Part shown: piece after piece, positions 32,905 to 43,976 of the stretch
Layout: each line of letters starts with the position of its first letter
How positions within the stretch are numbered: the stretch's first letter is position 1
Source of the DNA: Dermacentor variabilis
Taxonomy: Eukaryota > Arthropoda > Arachnida > Ixodida > Ixodidae
Direction of reading: 5' to 3'
Assembly: GCF_050947875.1 (NCBI RefSeq)
Contig: NC_134572.1
Location: 153,905,105 to 153,969,104, forward strand
DNA length: 64,000 nt
Notes under the pieces: model-generated
The model's database searches: none
What the model was told of the DNA's origin: nothing
What the model saw: only the letters and a program-made list of their open reading frames with translations
Position numbers and translations under genes: made by a program

Positions 32905-33475
32905 CAGCAAAATCATAGACAGCTATGCAAAGTAAGGATGGTAGTGCTATCGTCCGTTAAACTTGCAAACATTCGCTTACTAACCAAATTAGCAAGCACC
33001 GTGCCAGCGCGCAGAAATATGAACACATCAATCTCGATGAGCGCGTATTGGGATTGTTAAAACGCGCGCGTTAGGTAGAGCGCCAGCAGCAGCGAGCGAA
33101 GTGGCCTTCAAGGCACGCTGAGTGGCAAGAACGCAGCACGCACGATTGTATGAGACATCAAAGCGCCCATACTATGCCATCAACGCAGGTCGCGCTTAAG
33201 AAATGGCGCGCGCAGCCGCGAAATACGCCCTGCAATCCCCCCTCCGCGATGATTAGCATGCGATGGAGGAAGATGGCGCGCTTCCTTCCCGCTTTCCTCT
33301 CTTGCGCACGGGAGACTGAGCCACGATCATCCGCTACCCTCGCAAGCTTTTCCTCGCACGTACACCACACGGTGCGCGGCCACGGTGTTAGCGCCCCTGG
33401 ACTTGATACAGAACATCACGGTGACTGCGACGGGAAAAATGCGCTGGTAGCGTCTACGTAATTGCTACCGCAATG
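32905..33475 (+). repeat. Dispersed repeat R1, copy 1, inserted in the LINE
   Basis: The landmarks agacagctatgcaaagta, aaacattcgctta, ttcccgctttcctctcttgc and ggacttgatac recur in the same order and orientation at 50.75-51.36 kb. The LINE reading stops at its left edge and resumes at its right edge (about 33483). No coding content recognised. Confidence 0.6.
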
Positions 33476-33482
33476 AAGCTCT

Positions 33483-34590
33483 AACGACTTCCGTCAAACC
33501 AATCATCAGAATGATAGGAAGAGTTACGGGAAACGGAATAGAAATAAGCGAATCAGGGACTTTAAGACTAGTTGAACCTTTTTCAATAAGTATGTATACC
33601 TACAGCCTCCTGTGTCAAGAACACAACACTTAAGACACTGCCAAGGAGGCATTCTAAAACGCACGGCTTCTTGGGTACGCCGGTGGGGCCATCCACAGAG
33701 AGACTCGATGCTCTTGTGGTGTACATTAACTTTGAAGGATACAGGACAATGGTAATGTTCACACAACGAGAAGGACTTGATATGCTGCCATAGACGGGCA
33801 GGAAGGTACTATAGGAGCTTGGATTTCCAGTCAACACACAATGCTGCAGCAGCGAACTGGAAGACATTCCAAGGGAAATTCGAGAAAAAAACTCAAAATC
33901 TCCCCATATTCTCAAAAATGAACATAAATTTTAATGACGGCAGGCGGAAAGCCCGAGCCCGACTGTTAGAAATGCGATTCGTCAATCAGCCCGACACAAT
34001 GTACACAGGCACAGCACGGGACACTAGCGGACGTGTGATCGTGGCTGTTTCGAGGTCTTCCGAAAACCAAAGAACCATGACAACAGCACCGTGACAACCG
34101 TGATACCAGCACAGTAGAGGTTACTAGTGTAGCCCTCGCCATAATGACACCCGACTAGTTGAAGCTTTTTCAATAAGTATATATACCTACAGCCTCCTAT
34201 GTGAAGAACACAACACTTAAGAGACTGAGCAGGTAAACATTCTGATACGCACGGCTTCTTGGGTTTGCCGGTGGTTCCATCCACAGAGAGACGCAATGCT
34301 ATTGTGGTGTACATTAACTTTGAAGGACCCAGGACAATACTGGCAAACCTGCGTACTCATGTACTCTCAGGTGGCTTGCGGACTCTTCCTCCAAGGGAGA
34401 ATCCCCGGGATCGCCCTTAACATCTTCGGCGATCCACAAATACATTACCTTGTGTCGTCTCCGGGGCACGTTAGTGTCACTGGCAACTTAGGGGTAGACG
34501 CTCTTGCTCGCGAGACCTCCATCCTAGCAAGGAAGCGCGCTACAGTCGAGAACAAGAAAAACAAATATGTCGCTATTTAATGTAAGTGTA
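33483..34590 (+). pseudogene. I-clade LINE: RT thumb and RNase H, with internal duplication
   Basis: The plus strand gives VKPIIRMIGRVTGNG and TLRLVEPFSISMYTYSL (RT thumb), then DGRRKARARLLEMRF and MYTGTARDTSGRVIVAV (start of RNase H), a repeat of the thumb segment, and then VACGLFLQGRIPGIALNIFG and SPGHVSVTGNLGVDALARE (end of RNase H). The 33569-33765 segment recurs at 34157-34350 in the middle of RNase H. Confidence 0.7.
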
Positions 34591-35279
34591 TCGAAATAAT
34601 TTTTCGAGGCAATGCGATTAGCAAATGGCTAATGCGTACATTAAATTCGGTTTTCCGGCGCTAGCCCATATGACAAGCTGCCAGTTTCGCTTGTACTGCC
34701 ATTTGTATTGTTTTTGGCATTCCAGCTGTGTATTAGTTTATTTTTTACGCTACAACCACTGATGCCTTCCCTTGAATTAACCCTTTTACATGTATGTACC
34801 AAAGACAAATCCTTCAATTATTTTTATTTCTTCTGAACGTCTTTTCGTTTTTCGGTAGCCGTTTATTAAGCAGTTTGGTAAGCTAGATATTTAACACTTA
34901 TTTTATCTTGTAGAGTTTCTTGCCAACCCGGCCATAATTTCCCTCAAAGTTTATTCATGCATATTCTTACATTATAACTGGTGATGCTGTGTTTAAAAAG
35001 ATAGCTAACTACCAGGGACAAATGATCAGTTTCAAACAAAATATCACCAATTGTCATATAAATTCACGCAGAGACTACACTCCACAATGTGTAAATGGCC
35101 CAATGATTACGCACTGTGCCAGTTGTTTATCTTTACGCAACCTGCTGTCATTTTCAATCTTATGAAATTTGTGCCAACCAGTATAAACTGTTACCGACCC
35201 TCAACAGTCGTGATCAGCCTTATAACACGTCATCCGGCCCTTCTCAACGCTTATCGGTTCTTATCAACCCGGATAACAA
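34591..35279. other. Unclassified DNA inside the LINE
   Basis: AT-rich, no coding capacity recognised. Probably part of the insert that also carries the tandem repeats to its right. Confidence 0.35.
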
Positions 35280-36085
35280 GCGAAGCTGCTGCAAAACCAC
35301 TACTATATTTGCTGAGGGGAGTATGCAATACTTTATTGATGTTTCGGATGCTTGGTTTGGTTTTGTGATTCACTTACGTGTCTGCTCTTTGTGTTGTATG
35401 GGTGTTTTCAATGAATGTATGCACTCCTCGCTTCAATTTTCTGAGCGCTTGTAGCCTCTGCCTTACGTCGGTATGAGCCATTAAATTTTTTGTTTGCTGA
35501 CGTGGTTATGAGAGAGAGATTACGGAGGTACAAGCTATTGTTCAGGGGCATACGAGCCATTGCTTTAACCTACGTGACGGATGGACAGGATTCTTGTGGG
35601 CTTGGCATAGAAATGCTTACGCATTTAAATTTTGCTAGCCATCCTGGCCCTGCTAAAGCGGAGGCCGAGTCAAGCTGTTGCAAAACCCTCACAACTGCTG
35701 GGAGGGGGCGGGAGGGGGCATATGCAATGCTTAATTTATGGTTCAGATTATTGTTTTCATCTTGTTCTTTTTTGCAACGTATGCTTCTCCTTGATGTGTA
35801 TAGGTGATTTGAATAATTGTATGCACCGTTAGCTTCACATTGCTTAGTGATTGTAGCCTCTGCCTTAGGAGCCACTGCAATTTTTGCTTGCTTGCGGAGG
35901 TGTGAGCCATTGAATTTGCGCTTGTTTACTGGGATATGAGCCATGTTTTGAGGTTGTAATTTATTGAAACGTACGCTGTTCTGTATTTTGCATGGGCAAT
36001 TCCAATGAACGTGTTTATGTTCGCTTCACTTTACTGAGGGCTTGTAGCCTGTGCTTTACGTGTGGGATGAGCCATTGCATTTTTG
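35280..36085. repeat. Degenerate tandem repeat, period near 200 bp
   Basis: The word ttgtagcctctgcctta recurs at about 35449, 35851 and (altered) 36041, each time preceded by a cttca-rich block and followed by gagccatt and a T-run. The spacings (about 400 and 190) suggest a decayed array of roughly 200-bp units. Confidence 0.5.
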
Positions 36086-36320
36086 CTAGCTAAGGGGCAT
36101 GAGCAATTGCTGATGACGATAAGTTCTGTCTGGTCCAGGACGGGTACTAAAAATTCCGACCACACAGAGGATAACACCTTCGCTGTTATACTAGCATACG
36201 ATATTTCAGAACGTCAACCTCATTCACGCCAAGAATTTGTTGCGCCAAACCCGCAGTTAACAGTGGAGGAGATTTGGCTATACAGAAAAATTCACACACC
36301 TTGCCACATCTAGGGCGGTG
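36086..36320 (+). pseudogene. I-clade LINE C-terminal domain remnant
   Basis: The plus frame reads ILAYDISERQPHSRQEFVAP, then NPQLTVEEIWLYRKIHT. It resembles the segment after RNase H in I-clade LINEs, where a LTYNEIT-like block is followed by PHP.L...A..LR.LQT. I first considered a DNA transposase here and dropped that. Confidence 0.6.
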
Positions 36321-36479
36321 ACATGCCATCTGGTCAATCAGATATGTCAAGCAATGCCATTGGTGTGCGGGGTGGACATATTTGTCCCCCTGTCAATGGG
36401 AGTGCAAGTTACGGCTCCAAAATTCCAATTACCAGCAATTAGCAGAATAATCTTTTAGTGAGCCTACGCTCACCGAGAT

Positions 36480-36612
36480 TGACCAGGATACTGAATTAAG
36501 GCTACTCTACCCGGCTCGGCGCGTGGCCGTGGCCACTGGAGTCCTGGACTGAGGACCCACCCTTCGGCCTCTATAGCCGTATTTTTCCTGAATAAAGTTC
36601 TCTCTTTCTCTG
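36480..36612 (+). repeat. LINE C-terminus and 3' UTR with polyadenylation signal
   Basis: The plus frame ends RRVAVATGVLD and stop, then acccttcggcctctatagcc and cctgaataaagttctctc. The AATAAA and the CT-rich end are typical of LINE 3' ends in this genome (compare 58.95 kb). Confidence 0.6.
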
Positions 36613-37395
36613 TGATGCCAACTTGGGTCAGCGGTCATGCCCCATTGGGTGTGTGCCACTCTTCTATGAACATCCTTGACGTCAAAGATGGTTTCGAGAA
36701 TCCGGCCGCTAAAAGTGCCCTAGAAGTGCTCGCCGTGCTGGAGCCGCTTATCGCAGCTTTTTATATGTTATAAAGCTTTTGTTTGGCGCTAGTGCTGTTC
36801 ACGCAGGTGATGCCCACAGACCAGCTTCGTCCTAGCCCATTTATTTTTAAGTTCACTTGAATTGGTGACTACAGACTTGATACGAAACCTGATAGTGGCT
36901 TCATGGATGACATTTGTGAATATTTATCACCAGAGTGTTGAACTTGCTTTCACCTTTGCGCATCCCTCTTGCTATGTAATCATCATCCGTCATCACACCT
37001 TTATGTCCCCGTTCCCCCTCCCCATGTGCAGAATATCAGGCTAGAGCACCTTAGCTCAGGCAGACCTCTCTGCCTTTCTTCAATTAAATTATCTCTATAT
37101 CTTTGACGCCAACTTGCGTAAGTAGTTATGTGCTACTGGAAATCGGCCGCTCTACAACGAATAAAAACATGGAATGAATTTTTCCAATGCTGAGCGGAAT
37201 CGAACTCAAGTCACGAGGGTTCCCCAATGAAAGCAAACCGATGCATTTCGGACAAGTTTACGGGGTGTCTGCAGATTTTCAATGAACCCCCCTTCGGAGC
37301 AGCCGTTTAGCGAGCTATGCCATTAATTCGCTGGGTATTTGCCGCTCTTCGAGGAACGTTTCGCCAACTTTGGTGATGGAGTATCTTGCCACTTA
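36613..37395. repeat. Non-coding repeats: GCCAACTT family and dispersed 3' repeat
   Basis: Three degenerate copies of a word of the form GCCAACTTGGGTCA...TGTGCCACTCTTCGATGAAC lie at about 36615-36685, 37085-37150 and 37310-37380; another is near 54.25-54.34 kb. Between them, 37.0-37.09 kb carries ccccgttccccctcccc then ctctctgcctttcttc, the inverted partner of the repeat at 20.82 kb. Confidence 0.5.
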
Positions 37396-38227
37396 GTGCG
37401 CTCAAGTGAAGGCCCAATTCCGAGCGCGAACAGGCACTGGCATGTTCAGCAAATTGAAACGAATTCTCTGCTGTAAGGTGCACGTGGAATACCAAAAAAT
37501 ATAGGCACTTTTCGCTTCAGTCGCTAAAACTCTCTTTTTTATTTGTTGAATGTTTTTTTCTTTCTTCGAGAGAATGATCCCCGAAAACCTCCGACCAACT
37601 AAACACTTGTACCTTCGCTGTGAAAGCAAAAGAAAAGTGTCATGCATGTCGACAGCAAGTGCTGCGCCTACACATGCGACATAAACGCTAATGCATTACA
37701 TAAATAAAACCACAATTTGATTTTCGAAAAGCGCAAAAATTCGCGCCGATCTAACGTACGTGTTTGAGTCTACGTGATGCGCAGCTATGTGGAAAAGTGG
37801 TGCCTGCTTGATGCTATACAAAGCGTAGCTTGTTTTAGTGTACTTTTATGAGTTTTATTTACGAATTGTAGTGGGGCATGTCCATTATAGAAAATTCGCA
37901 AAGAATAGGCACACACCCAGTGCCTCAGGCTGAGTGGCTAAATGAAAGACAATAAACAAATAAAGACGAAAAATTTTATTCCTGGTTTAATTACCAAGTG
38001 GGTGTTATTTAGTAAGAACTTTGAACAGACAAAATATGCTAAGGTTTTATGTAGGAAGTTTTTTTTTGAATTACGCATAAAGTTGTGCGCATGATTGCTG
38101 AGCAAACAAGGGTACTATAGGTCACCTCGATAGTGCTTTCATACAACTTTTGCATTTTGGCGCCAGAGTAGCCGGCATTGCCTGGGAGGTCGGCCTGCGG
38201 TCTGTGCTGTTAATCGCAGCCACGCCT
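37396..38227. other. No recognisable feature
   Basis: AT-rich, nothing identified. Confidence 0.4.
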
Positions 38228-38696
38228 CCCCGACTCACTGCCTCTCGCGATCTGCAGATTAGCGAGGCAGTCGCCCAACACTTCGTTGCTTTTGCGACGT
38301 GCCGGCCTAGACAAATTGTCTTTGCCAGTCAATATATGGCTAAATAAAAACACGTATGAGGCTGCGTTCAAATTTGGCATTACGGAGTACAGTATTCATC
38401 AGTTACTTTTTTCTTTGTCTTGTTGTACGAGTGAAGTCTTCTCGGCTACTTTCCTGAGTGGCGCGCGCCTGATTGTTCTATGGGCCGCCGGGTGGTCGGA
38501 TAAATTGCGGAATAAAGTTATTCAGCGACGCTTCGACGCTCACTAATGCAAAATTTGAGCGCAGCTCTATGTGTGTTTCCATTTCGCGATGTACTGGCTG
38601 GCGCGGACAATCTGTGTTCTGCGGCACGTTGCCAACGGACCGAAGTTTGACGCGACTATGTTGCTCAACTGTAGATCGCGAGAGGCAGCGCGTGGG
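38228..38696. repeat. Imperfect inverted repeat, arms about 150 bp
   Basis: The left arm 38228-38382 and right arm 38544-38696 are reverse complements with mismatches. Shared blocks are agatcgcgagaggcag at the outer ends, acaat-tgtc and gtgtttccat-like in the middle, and taatgc-aaattt at the inner ends; the loop is 161 bp. Translations of the arms (for example TCRPRQIVFASQYMAK against TCRRTQIVRASQYIAK) are similar, which may only reflect DNA similarity. Could be two copies of a repeat in opposite orientation, or a small foldback element. Confidence 0.7.
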
Positions 38697-38839
38697 TGAA
38701 AATGAACCGAGCGGGTTTTTCGCGAATCATAAAAACTGCAGGTCAATTTTTGAGAAAGGCAGGTGACAGACATGTTGTGGAAGATAATCCACACAAGCCA
38801 AATGCAATAATCACGCTCTGGCAAGCAAAAACTTTCTTC

Positions 38840-40584
38840 CTAGAGTAGTTCAAGACCCAGTTTCTTTCTTCGAAGTGCGCGCGCACGCTACTAGTCAGGG
38901 CGTCGGTGCAGTTTTGGCCCAAAACCAACAAGACATTGATCGTAAAATTCTGTACGCTAGTCGGCTCCTTTTGAAATCTGAACGCAACTACTCTATTACA
39001 GAAATAGAATACCTTGCACTTATCCTGGCGGTTTGGAAATTCCGTCCTAACCTGTATGGACGACCTTTGCGTGTTGTCACTGGCCATCCCGTTCTCTGTT
39101 GGCTTTCTTCATTGAAAGACCCTACTGGACGATTTGGTAGGTGGGCGCTGCGCTTTCAGAAGTATTCATACTGAGTTACCTACAAGTCTGGCGGCCTCCA
39201 TCTGTATGCCAACTGTTTGCCGCGCTAGCTTTTTGACCTAACAGAAATATGCGACACCGAGCCTAACCCCTGCATCATGTCTATGTCTAAGTTTCTCGAG
39301 ATAGGTGAAGAACGATGGCGTGATACTTCCTAACGATTGCTCATTGACCGTCACTAATCTACACCTAACGACGCGTCACTGCGCATATTCATTATGTTGA
39401 ATGGCACGCATTACTGTCGTAACGTTTAGTCAGGTGGGCCTGAGTTGCTTCTCATTGTACCCAAATATCTGCATTCCATGGTCCTGCATGAGCTTCACGA
39501 GGAACCAACTTCTGGTCACCTTGGCGTACTACGTACGTATAACTGTATCAGGCACCGCTTCCTTTGACGCGGTCTCGCCTGGTCTGTCCGATGTTACGTG
39601 GCCTCCTGAAATAAATACCAACGTCTGAAAAGACCTGCCTCGCTCCCTGCTGGACTGCTTCAACCGCTCGCCATCGCGACCGAATCATTTTTTCGTGCTG
39701 ATTTTAACATTCTCTGTCCTTTTCCTGAGTCGAAATCGGGCGAAAAGTGCCTGAAAAGTGTTGCTATATATTCTGCAACAAGGTATGTAATCACTCGAAT
39801 GCTCCCCAGCAGCACTGCTACTGACGTTGCTGATTGTCTGCCGCATAAGTTACTCTACGCCACGGCGCACCTCGCTAATTGCTCACAGATCGAGGATGCG
39901 CATTTTGCCCCTCGTAATCGACGATCTTTTGCGCTCCTCCTCAACGCAGCGTTAGTTGACCACTTCTTACGATCCCCAAAGCAATGGCTGTAGCGAGCGC
40001 CTAAATCACACGCTCAGAGACATACACTCAATGTATGTTTCATCCTACCACCGTGACTGGGACCTGGTGCTACCTTACGTGACCATCGCGGACAATTCGT
40101 CACGTCACGACACCATCAGTTATTCATCCTTTCATATGCTCTTTGGCCCTGAACCAACCTTACCAGCGGACGCCCTACTTCCGTGTGCTACAGCACCGCC
40201 TAGCAAATATGCAAGTGATGCCATCGCTCGTGCCGATCATGCGCGTCTGATCGTCCGCACTATGCTGTCGGCCGCGCAAGCGATCCAGAAGCGCAGTTAT
40301 GACATCTGGCGTTACGACGTTTGTTTCTCACCCGGTGCATTATTTCTCCTGTGGTGTTCATTCTTCATGTTGGCCTGTCAGAGTAGTCGTTATCTCGGTA
40401 CAAGGATCATTACCGGATTGTCCGCCAGGTCACGGACATCAACTACGAGATTATTACCGTCTTTCCGACTGTGCCACTTACCATCGCGACCAGTGACAGT
40501 TCACGTCACCCAACTTAAAGCATAGGCCCTCCTAACATCAATGTTTAAAGTGCACCCACACGGCGTTCCTACCACCGGAGGTAG
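38840..40584 (+). pseudogene. Ty3/gypsy element D: RNase H and integrase remnant
   Basis: Plus-strand frames give RNase H (ATSQGVGAVLAQNQ, NYSITEIEYLALILAVWKF, GRFGRWALRFQKYS). Integrase follows: EPTSGHLGVLRTYN at the zinc site, SATRYVITRMLPSSTATDVA in the core, SYDPQSNGCSERLNHTLRDI around the catalytic Glu, and a tail with CFSPGALFLLW. Similar to elements A and C but opposite in orientation. Gag, protease and RT are absent: 5'-truncated, with many stops. Confidence 0.85.
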
Positions 40585-40744
40585 TGTTACGAAGCCAGCT
40601 CATTCCGTGACAGACATTCCACCTGGAGCAAATGACGAGGAAGACGGGCCTGTCTGCTGTGCAGGCTGTCAACCCTCTTAGTAGCTGCTGTGTACAGTGT
40701 AAATGCATTGCATATAGTCACGCCTCGCGTCGTTTTACGTAACA
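40585..40744 (+). repeat. 3' LTR of element D
   Basis: Exactly 160 bp with TG...CA ends (tgttacgaag to tacgtaaca), directly downstream of the integrase remnant and of a purine-rich ccggaggtag. Same length as the LTRs of A and C. No 5' partner is seen in the window. Confidence 0.75.
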
Positions 40745-40867
40745 ATAAGCGTTAATTGGAGGCCTATCCCTAACGACTCCCGTCTTATATTGTAAACCTT
40801 TGAAACAATTACGACCGGCTGAAGGCTTCAAATTCTATTTAAAAGTTATAATAGAGCAATACAATGT

Positions 40868-40908
40868 ACTTTCTAAAATGAAAATATTTTATTTCATTTT
40901 CAGAAAGT
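40868..40908. repeat. Hairpin with one-base bulge
   Basis: actttctaaaatgaaa pairs with tttcattttcagaaagt across a short AT-rich loop. About 120 bp past the element D LTR. Confidence 0.7.
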
Positions 40909-42171
40909 CTGTCTTGCATTTTTATTGCGAAGCTCCTTCACTCTAACAAATCAAAACATCTCTTCCAGTGAGGCCATCCTACCCTGTGGATATATTTCCA
41001 ACGTTGCATCGAAAAAGCAAATACGGCCACAGTGATCTTAAGGTGCTTATGAAGCTTTAAATCATCATATCGTGGCTCCTTATTAGCGCGTTTGCGAGCC
41101 AAACGTTCTTGCGTAACTTCCGTTAGATTAGAGTAGTGCTTTCTAGCCCTTACTGTTCTGTTAGGTGACGTACAAGCAACTCCCACACCCTTTAATGGAG
41201 GCGTATTTGCAGTCTGAGAGCAGGAGCGCCTGTAAAGAGTGTCGAGTGGCTCCCATGTGAAATTGAAGCAGCGAACTTAAGCCGACGTGGTGGGTACGCG
41301 CTAGGTAAATACATTGTAGCTGCGCCTGTGGCGAGTGGAAGGAGCGGTGCTGCGGCATTTGTGGCGGTTCATGTAGACTATGCGTCCACAATATACCCAG
41401 GACTGTTAAATTATAATGTGATCACGAGACCCACTCGAAATAAACGCTTACTATATAGATGATAGAGATTCACCAGTTTCAAACTCCTAAGATAACTTGT
41501 CACTTCTCACTCCTCCGAAAACAAAGTGTTCGAGTTTTATTTTACGTTTCTTTAACTACTCAAGTTGTTGCATTATAAGACACTTTATTAGACCTACGTT
41601 AAAACTGCAGCATTTTATTGCCAGATATGTAAGCGGGAAGTTGACTGTGATCTGTGAAACTAAAGATGTCCTTACGTGGCCCTGCTGGTAGCTTTCTCAT
41701 TCGCTTTAAATATACATGTGACGTTCAGGACCATCCAGAATAGCTGGAGACGCAATGTATATATTGTGGAAAATTTAAGAAAAGCATAGGTTCTAGAATG
41801 GAGAATCGATCACTTGTAAAAGTATGTTTATTATTCTGGCCTCCCATGTGCGCACAAACGGATAAAATATCACCAGCAGCGGCCGGCGGACAATGATTTT
41901 TTTATTATATTTCTGTATAATGGAACAAGTGTTGGCAGAACAGCTTGGCGGTCTTCTTGCTCTACGCCGGTAATACAGACGCACAAACATATAATAAAAC
42001 GAGAAGAAAGGCATGACTTTATGCCGAAACATAGGCAACAGAAGTTAAGCAACAAACGCGACTGGAAGCGTGGCTAAGCGAGAGCGACAATTGTGTCCGT
42101 GGACATTGCGTTTGAAATAGATGTAAGAACACTTCGCTGCAGAGACATTTGGACTATTGCGCCAACCAGCA
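40909..42171. other. No recognisable gene
   Basis: Minus-strand frames at 41.39-40.94 kb (for example RARKHYSNLTEVTQERLARK) are open for 76-82 codons but resemble nothing I know. The rest is AT-rich. The right end should contain the promoter of the gene at 42172; no clear TATA box is seen. Confidence 0.35.
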
Positions 42172-43963
42172 ATGGCGAAAGTTTCCAACTTCAAACATTT
42201 GGTCGTTTTTACCATCTTCCTTTTTCTTCTCGCCGAGATTAGAAAAGCATATGGCGTAGGATCACCACCTCAGAAACCATGCAAGAAGCGCCAATTTTCG
42301 GGAGGATGTACACCCAGTTGGCAAGGTAGGTTTTAGGCCTTTTCAATTACCTCACCTTAACTAGGCCAGCCGCCTGCTGTTAGCGAGTATGCGCAATTGG
42401 GCGTCGGGAAGAAATACAAACGAAAAATTTTGTTTTTGACCACTACACACATTTAAAAATATCAGGCGTACTGAATTCTGAAAAAAGAATACCACATTCT
42501 TCGCCGTTGTATCCACTGGAGAAAAATGTCAGTTTTTTTTAAAGGAGAGTGCAAGTAACAGTGGCTAATTCGCCAACAAGAAGCTGCTAGGAATAACAAG
42601 CATAAATTAGCATTTAATTCCTCCTTGTACAATGGTAGGTAGATTTTAGTATAGAAACTACATGTTCAGTGTTGGATTTTCTATTTAAATGCAGCTTATT
42701 AGCCTCCAGAAACATTGATCTTAAGCTTATTTATACTTTTTTTCTTTCTGAGGTCATAGAAAACAATTACTACGTGTTTGATATCGGTGGTCATCCTCGT
42801 ACAATCTTTAATGCGGAAATACTAGTTAAGTTATCCCTATGCTCTCAGTATTTCATGTAATGATTGTAGCGGCGTGGGCAGGGGTGCGAGTCTCGAGGTG
42901 AATCTAGAAATAACCGGCTGAATACTGAGCATATAGTAGGCATAGACGACATCAGCAGCTTCACGCGAAAATGTGCCGTCATTCTCTTTCTCTTTGGGAT
43001 TGCGCCTGTCAGTCCGCCGCACCATCAATTATAGAAGGGACAGTGACTGCTTGTGTATGCAGAGCAATGGTGTCGTCAAGCCGAGGCAGCGCGGAAATTT
43101 TTGGTTGCTTAAACGTCTGAGCAGAGTACCGCTCGACCGAAAATGCCTTCACGACTGAACTATCACAGGGGCTTGTCTTGGTAAGGGGGCGGCAGAGGTG
43201 CACAAAGCTAAACTAGACGCTGAGATGGAATGCATTAAAGCAGCAATCCGGGATGAATCTGAAGCAAAACTGTAAGTTCTACGCGTTACAGAAGTCCACC
43301 CAATTTTGATGGAAAATAAATGACACTTCACAGTTGGAGTATTCGACACATGCATTGTCGTTGCACTGAAAACAACTGTGCTAACGAGTGTAGCTCGCCG
43401 GATCAACTTCGCGCCTGATAAACCTTACTATGACATACAAATCAAAGGAATATGATTTGAGTGAAATCTTGGTAAAGGGGAGGGAGGGGGGGCGATCTTG
43501 AAGAACGTAATTCGCTTTTCTGCGGTAAATGAAGTTGCAAAAATAAAAGCTTTCAATTATCTGCAATGCGTGCAGTTTTCTTCAATATCACCGCATGCAA
43601 GGTGATATCTTATGCAATGTTCCTGTTTATCGACCAAGAACGTGACACCTTTATTAAAATGTAAATAATATTACAGTAAACGACATTAAATATTTTGCCA
43701 GCTGTATTTACAAGCATTTCAACGTAAAAATGACGGCAGGCCGTCATTTCGAAAAGCGTACACCACGACTTTGTGCACACAACAGCCAATCTAAAAGCGT
43801 GTTATTATCACAGTCAATTTCGTTTTCTTTTTATTTTTAATGTGGTAATCTTGCGTTTCTTCCCGACTTCTTCACAGCGACAGAAAGGTATCGTTGGACT
43901 GACTCTGGCTGCTTGTCAAAATTCATTAAAATGTCGCCGTTAATGTTAGGGTTAACTTTTTAG
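42172..43963 (+). CDS. Candidate two-exon gene for a small secreted Kunitz-like peptide
   Basis: Exon 1 (42172-42325) starts at an ATG with G at -3 and +4. It encodes a basic start, the hydrophobic run LVVFTIFLFLLAE and a likely signal cleavage near AYG, then PCKKRQFSGGC. It ends at AAG/GTAGGT, a strong donor, in phase 1. The best acceptor I see is a pyrimidine tract ending cttcttcacag (43877). Exon 2 (43878-43963) keeps the frame, reads ERYRWTDSGCLSKFIKM and stops 8 bases before AATAAA. The total is 240 coding bases, 79 residues. C-x8-C, RY.W, SGC and F follow the first half of a Kunitz domain, but the spacing to the third Cys is one longer and the last three Cys are missing. Either a truncated family member, a pseudogene or a wrong exon 2. 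Kunitz peptides are secreted protease inhibitors, abundant in ticks. Confidence 0.45.
43477..43492 (+). other. G-quadruplex-type motif
   Basis: ggggagggaggggggg offers four runs of three or more G. It lies in the putative intron of the Kunitz-like gene, on the sense strand. Confidence 0.5.
43728..43749. repeat. Perfect palindrome, 10-bp arms
   Basis: aaatgacggc and gccgtcattt separated by AG. Lies in the putative intron, upstream of the acceptor. Confidence 0.85.
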
Positions 43964-43970
43964 AGTGTAC

Positions 43971-43976
43971 AATAAA
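43971..43976 (+). terminator. Polyadenylation signal AATAAA
   Basis: Canonical hexamer eight bases after the stop of the candidate Kunitz-like exon 2. AT-rich DNA makes chance occurrence possible. Confidence 0.4.

Larger units (their letters stand above)
32205..36620 (+). mobile_element. I-clade LINE mosaic, broken by insertions
   Basis: In plus orientation RT, thumb, RNase H, a C-terminal domain and a 3' UTR appear in the correct LINE order, but with foreign DNA at 32905-33475, a 195-bp internal duplication at 34157-34350, and about 1.5 kb of tandem-repeat DNA at 34.6-36.1 kb. All blocks carry stops. The order makes a single ancestral insertion the simplest reading. Confidence 0.65.

Noticed and set aside
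36083..36313. Possible DNA transposase fragment
   Set aside because: The residues fit the C-terminal domain of I-clade LINEs better, and a LINE 3' UTR follows at the right distance.
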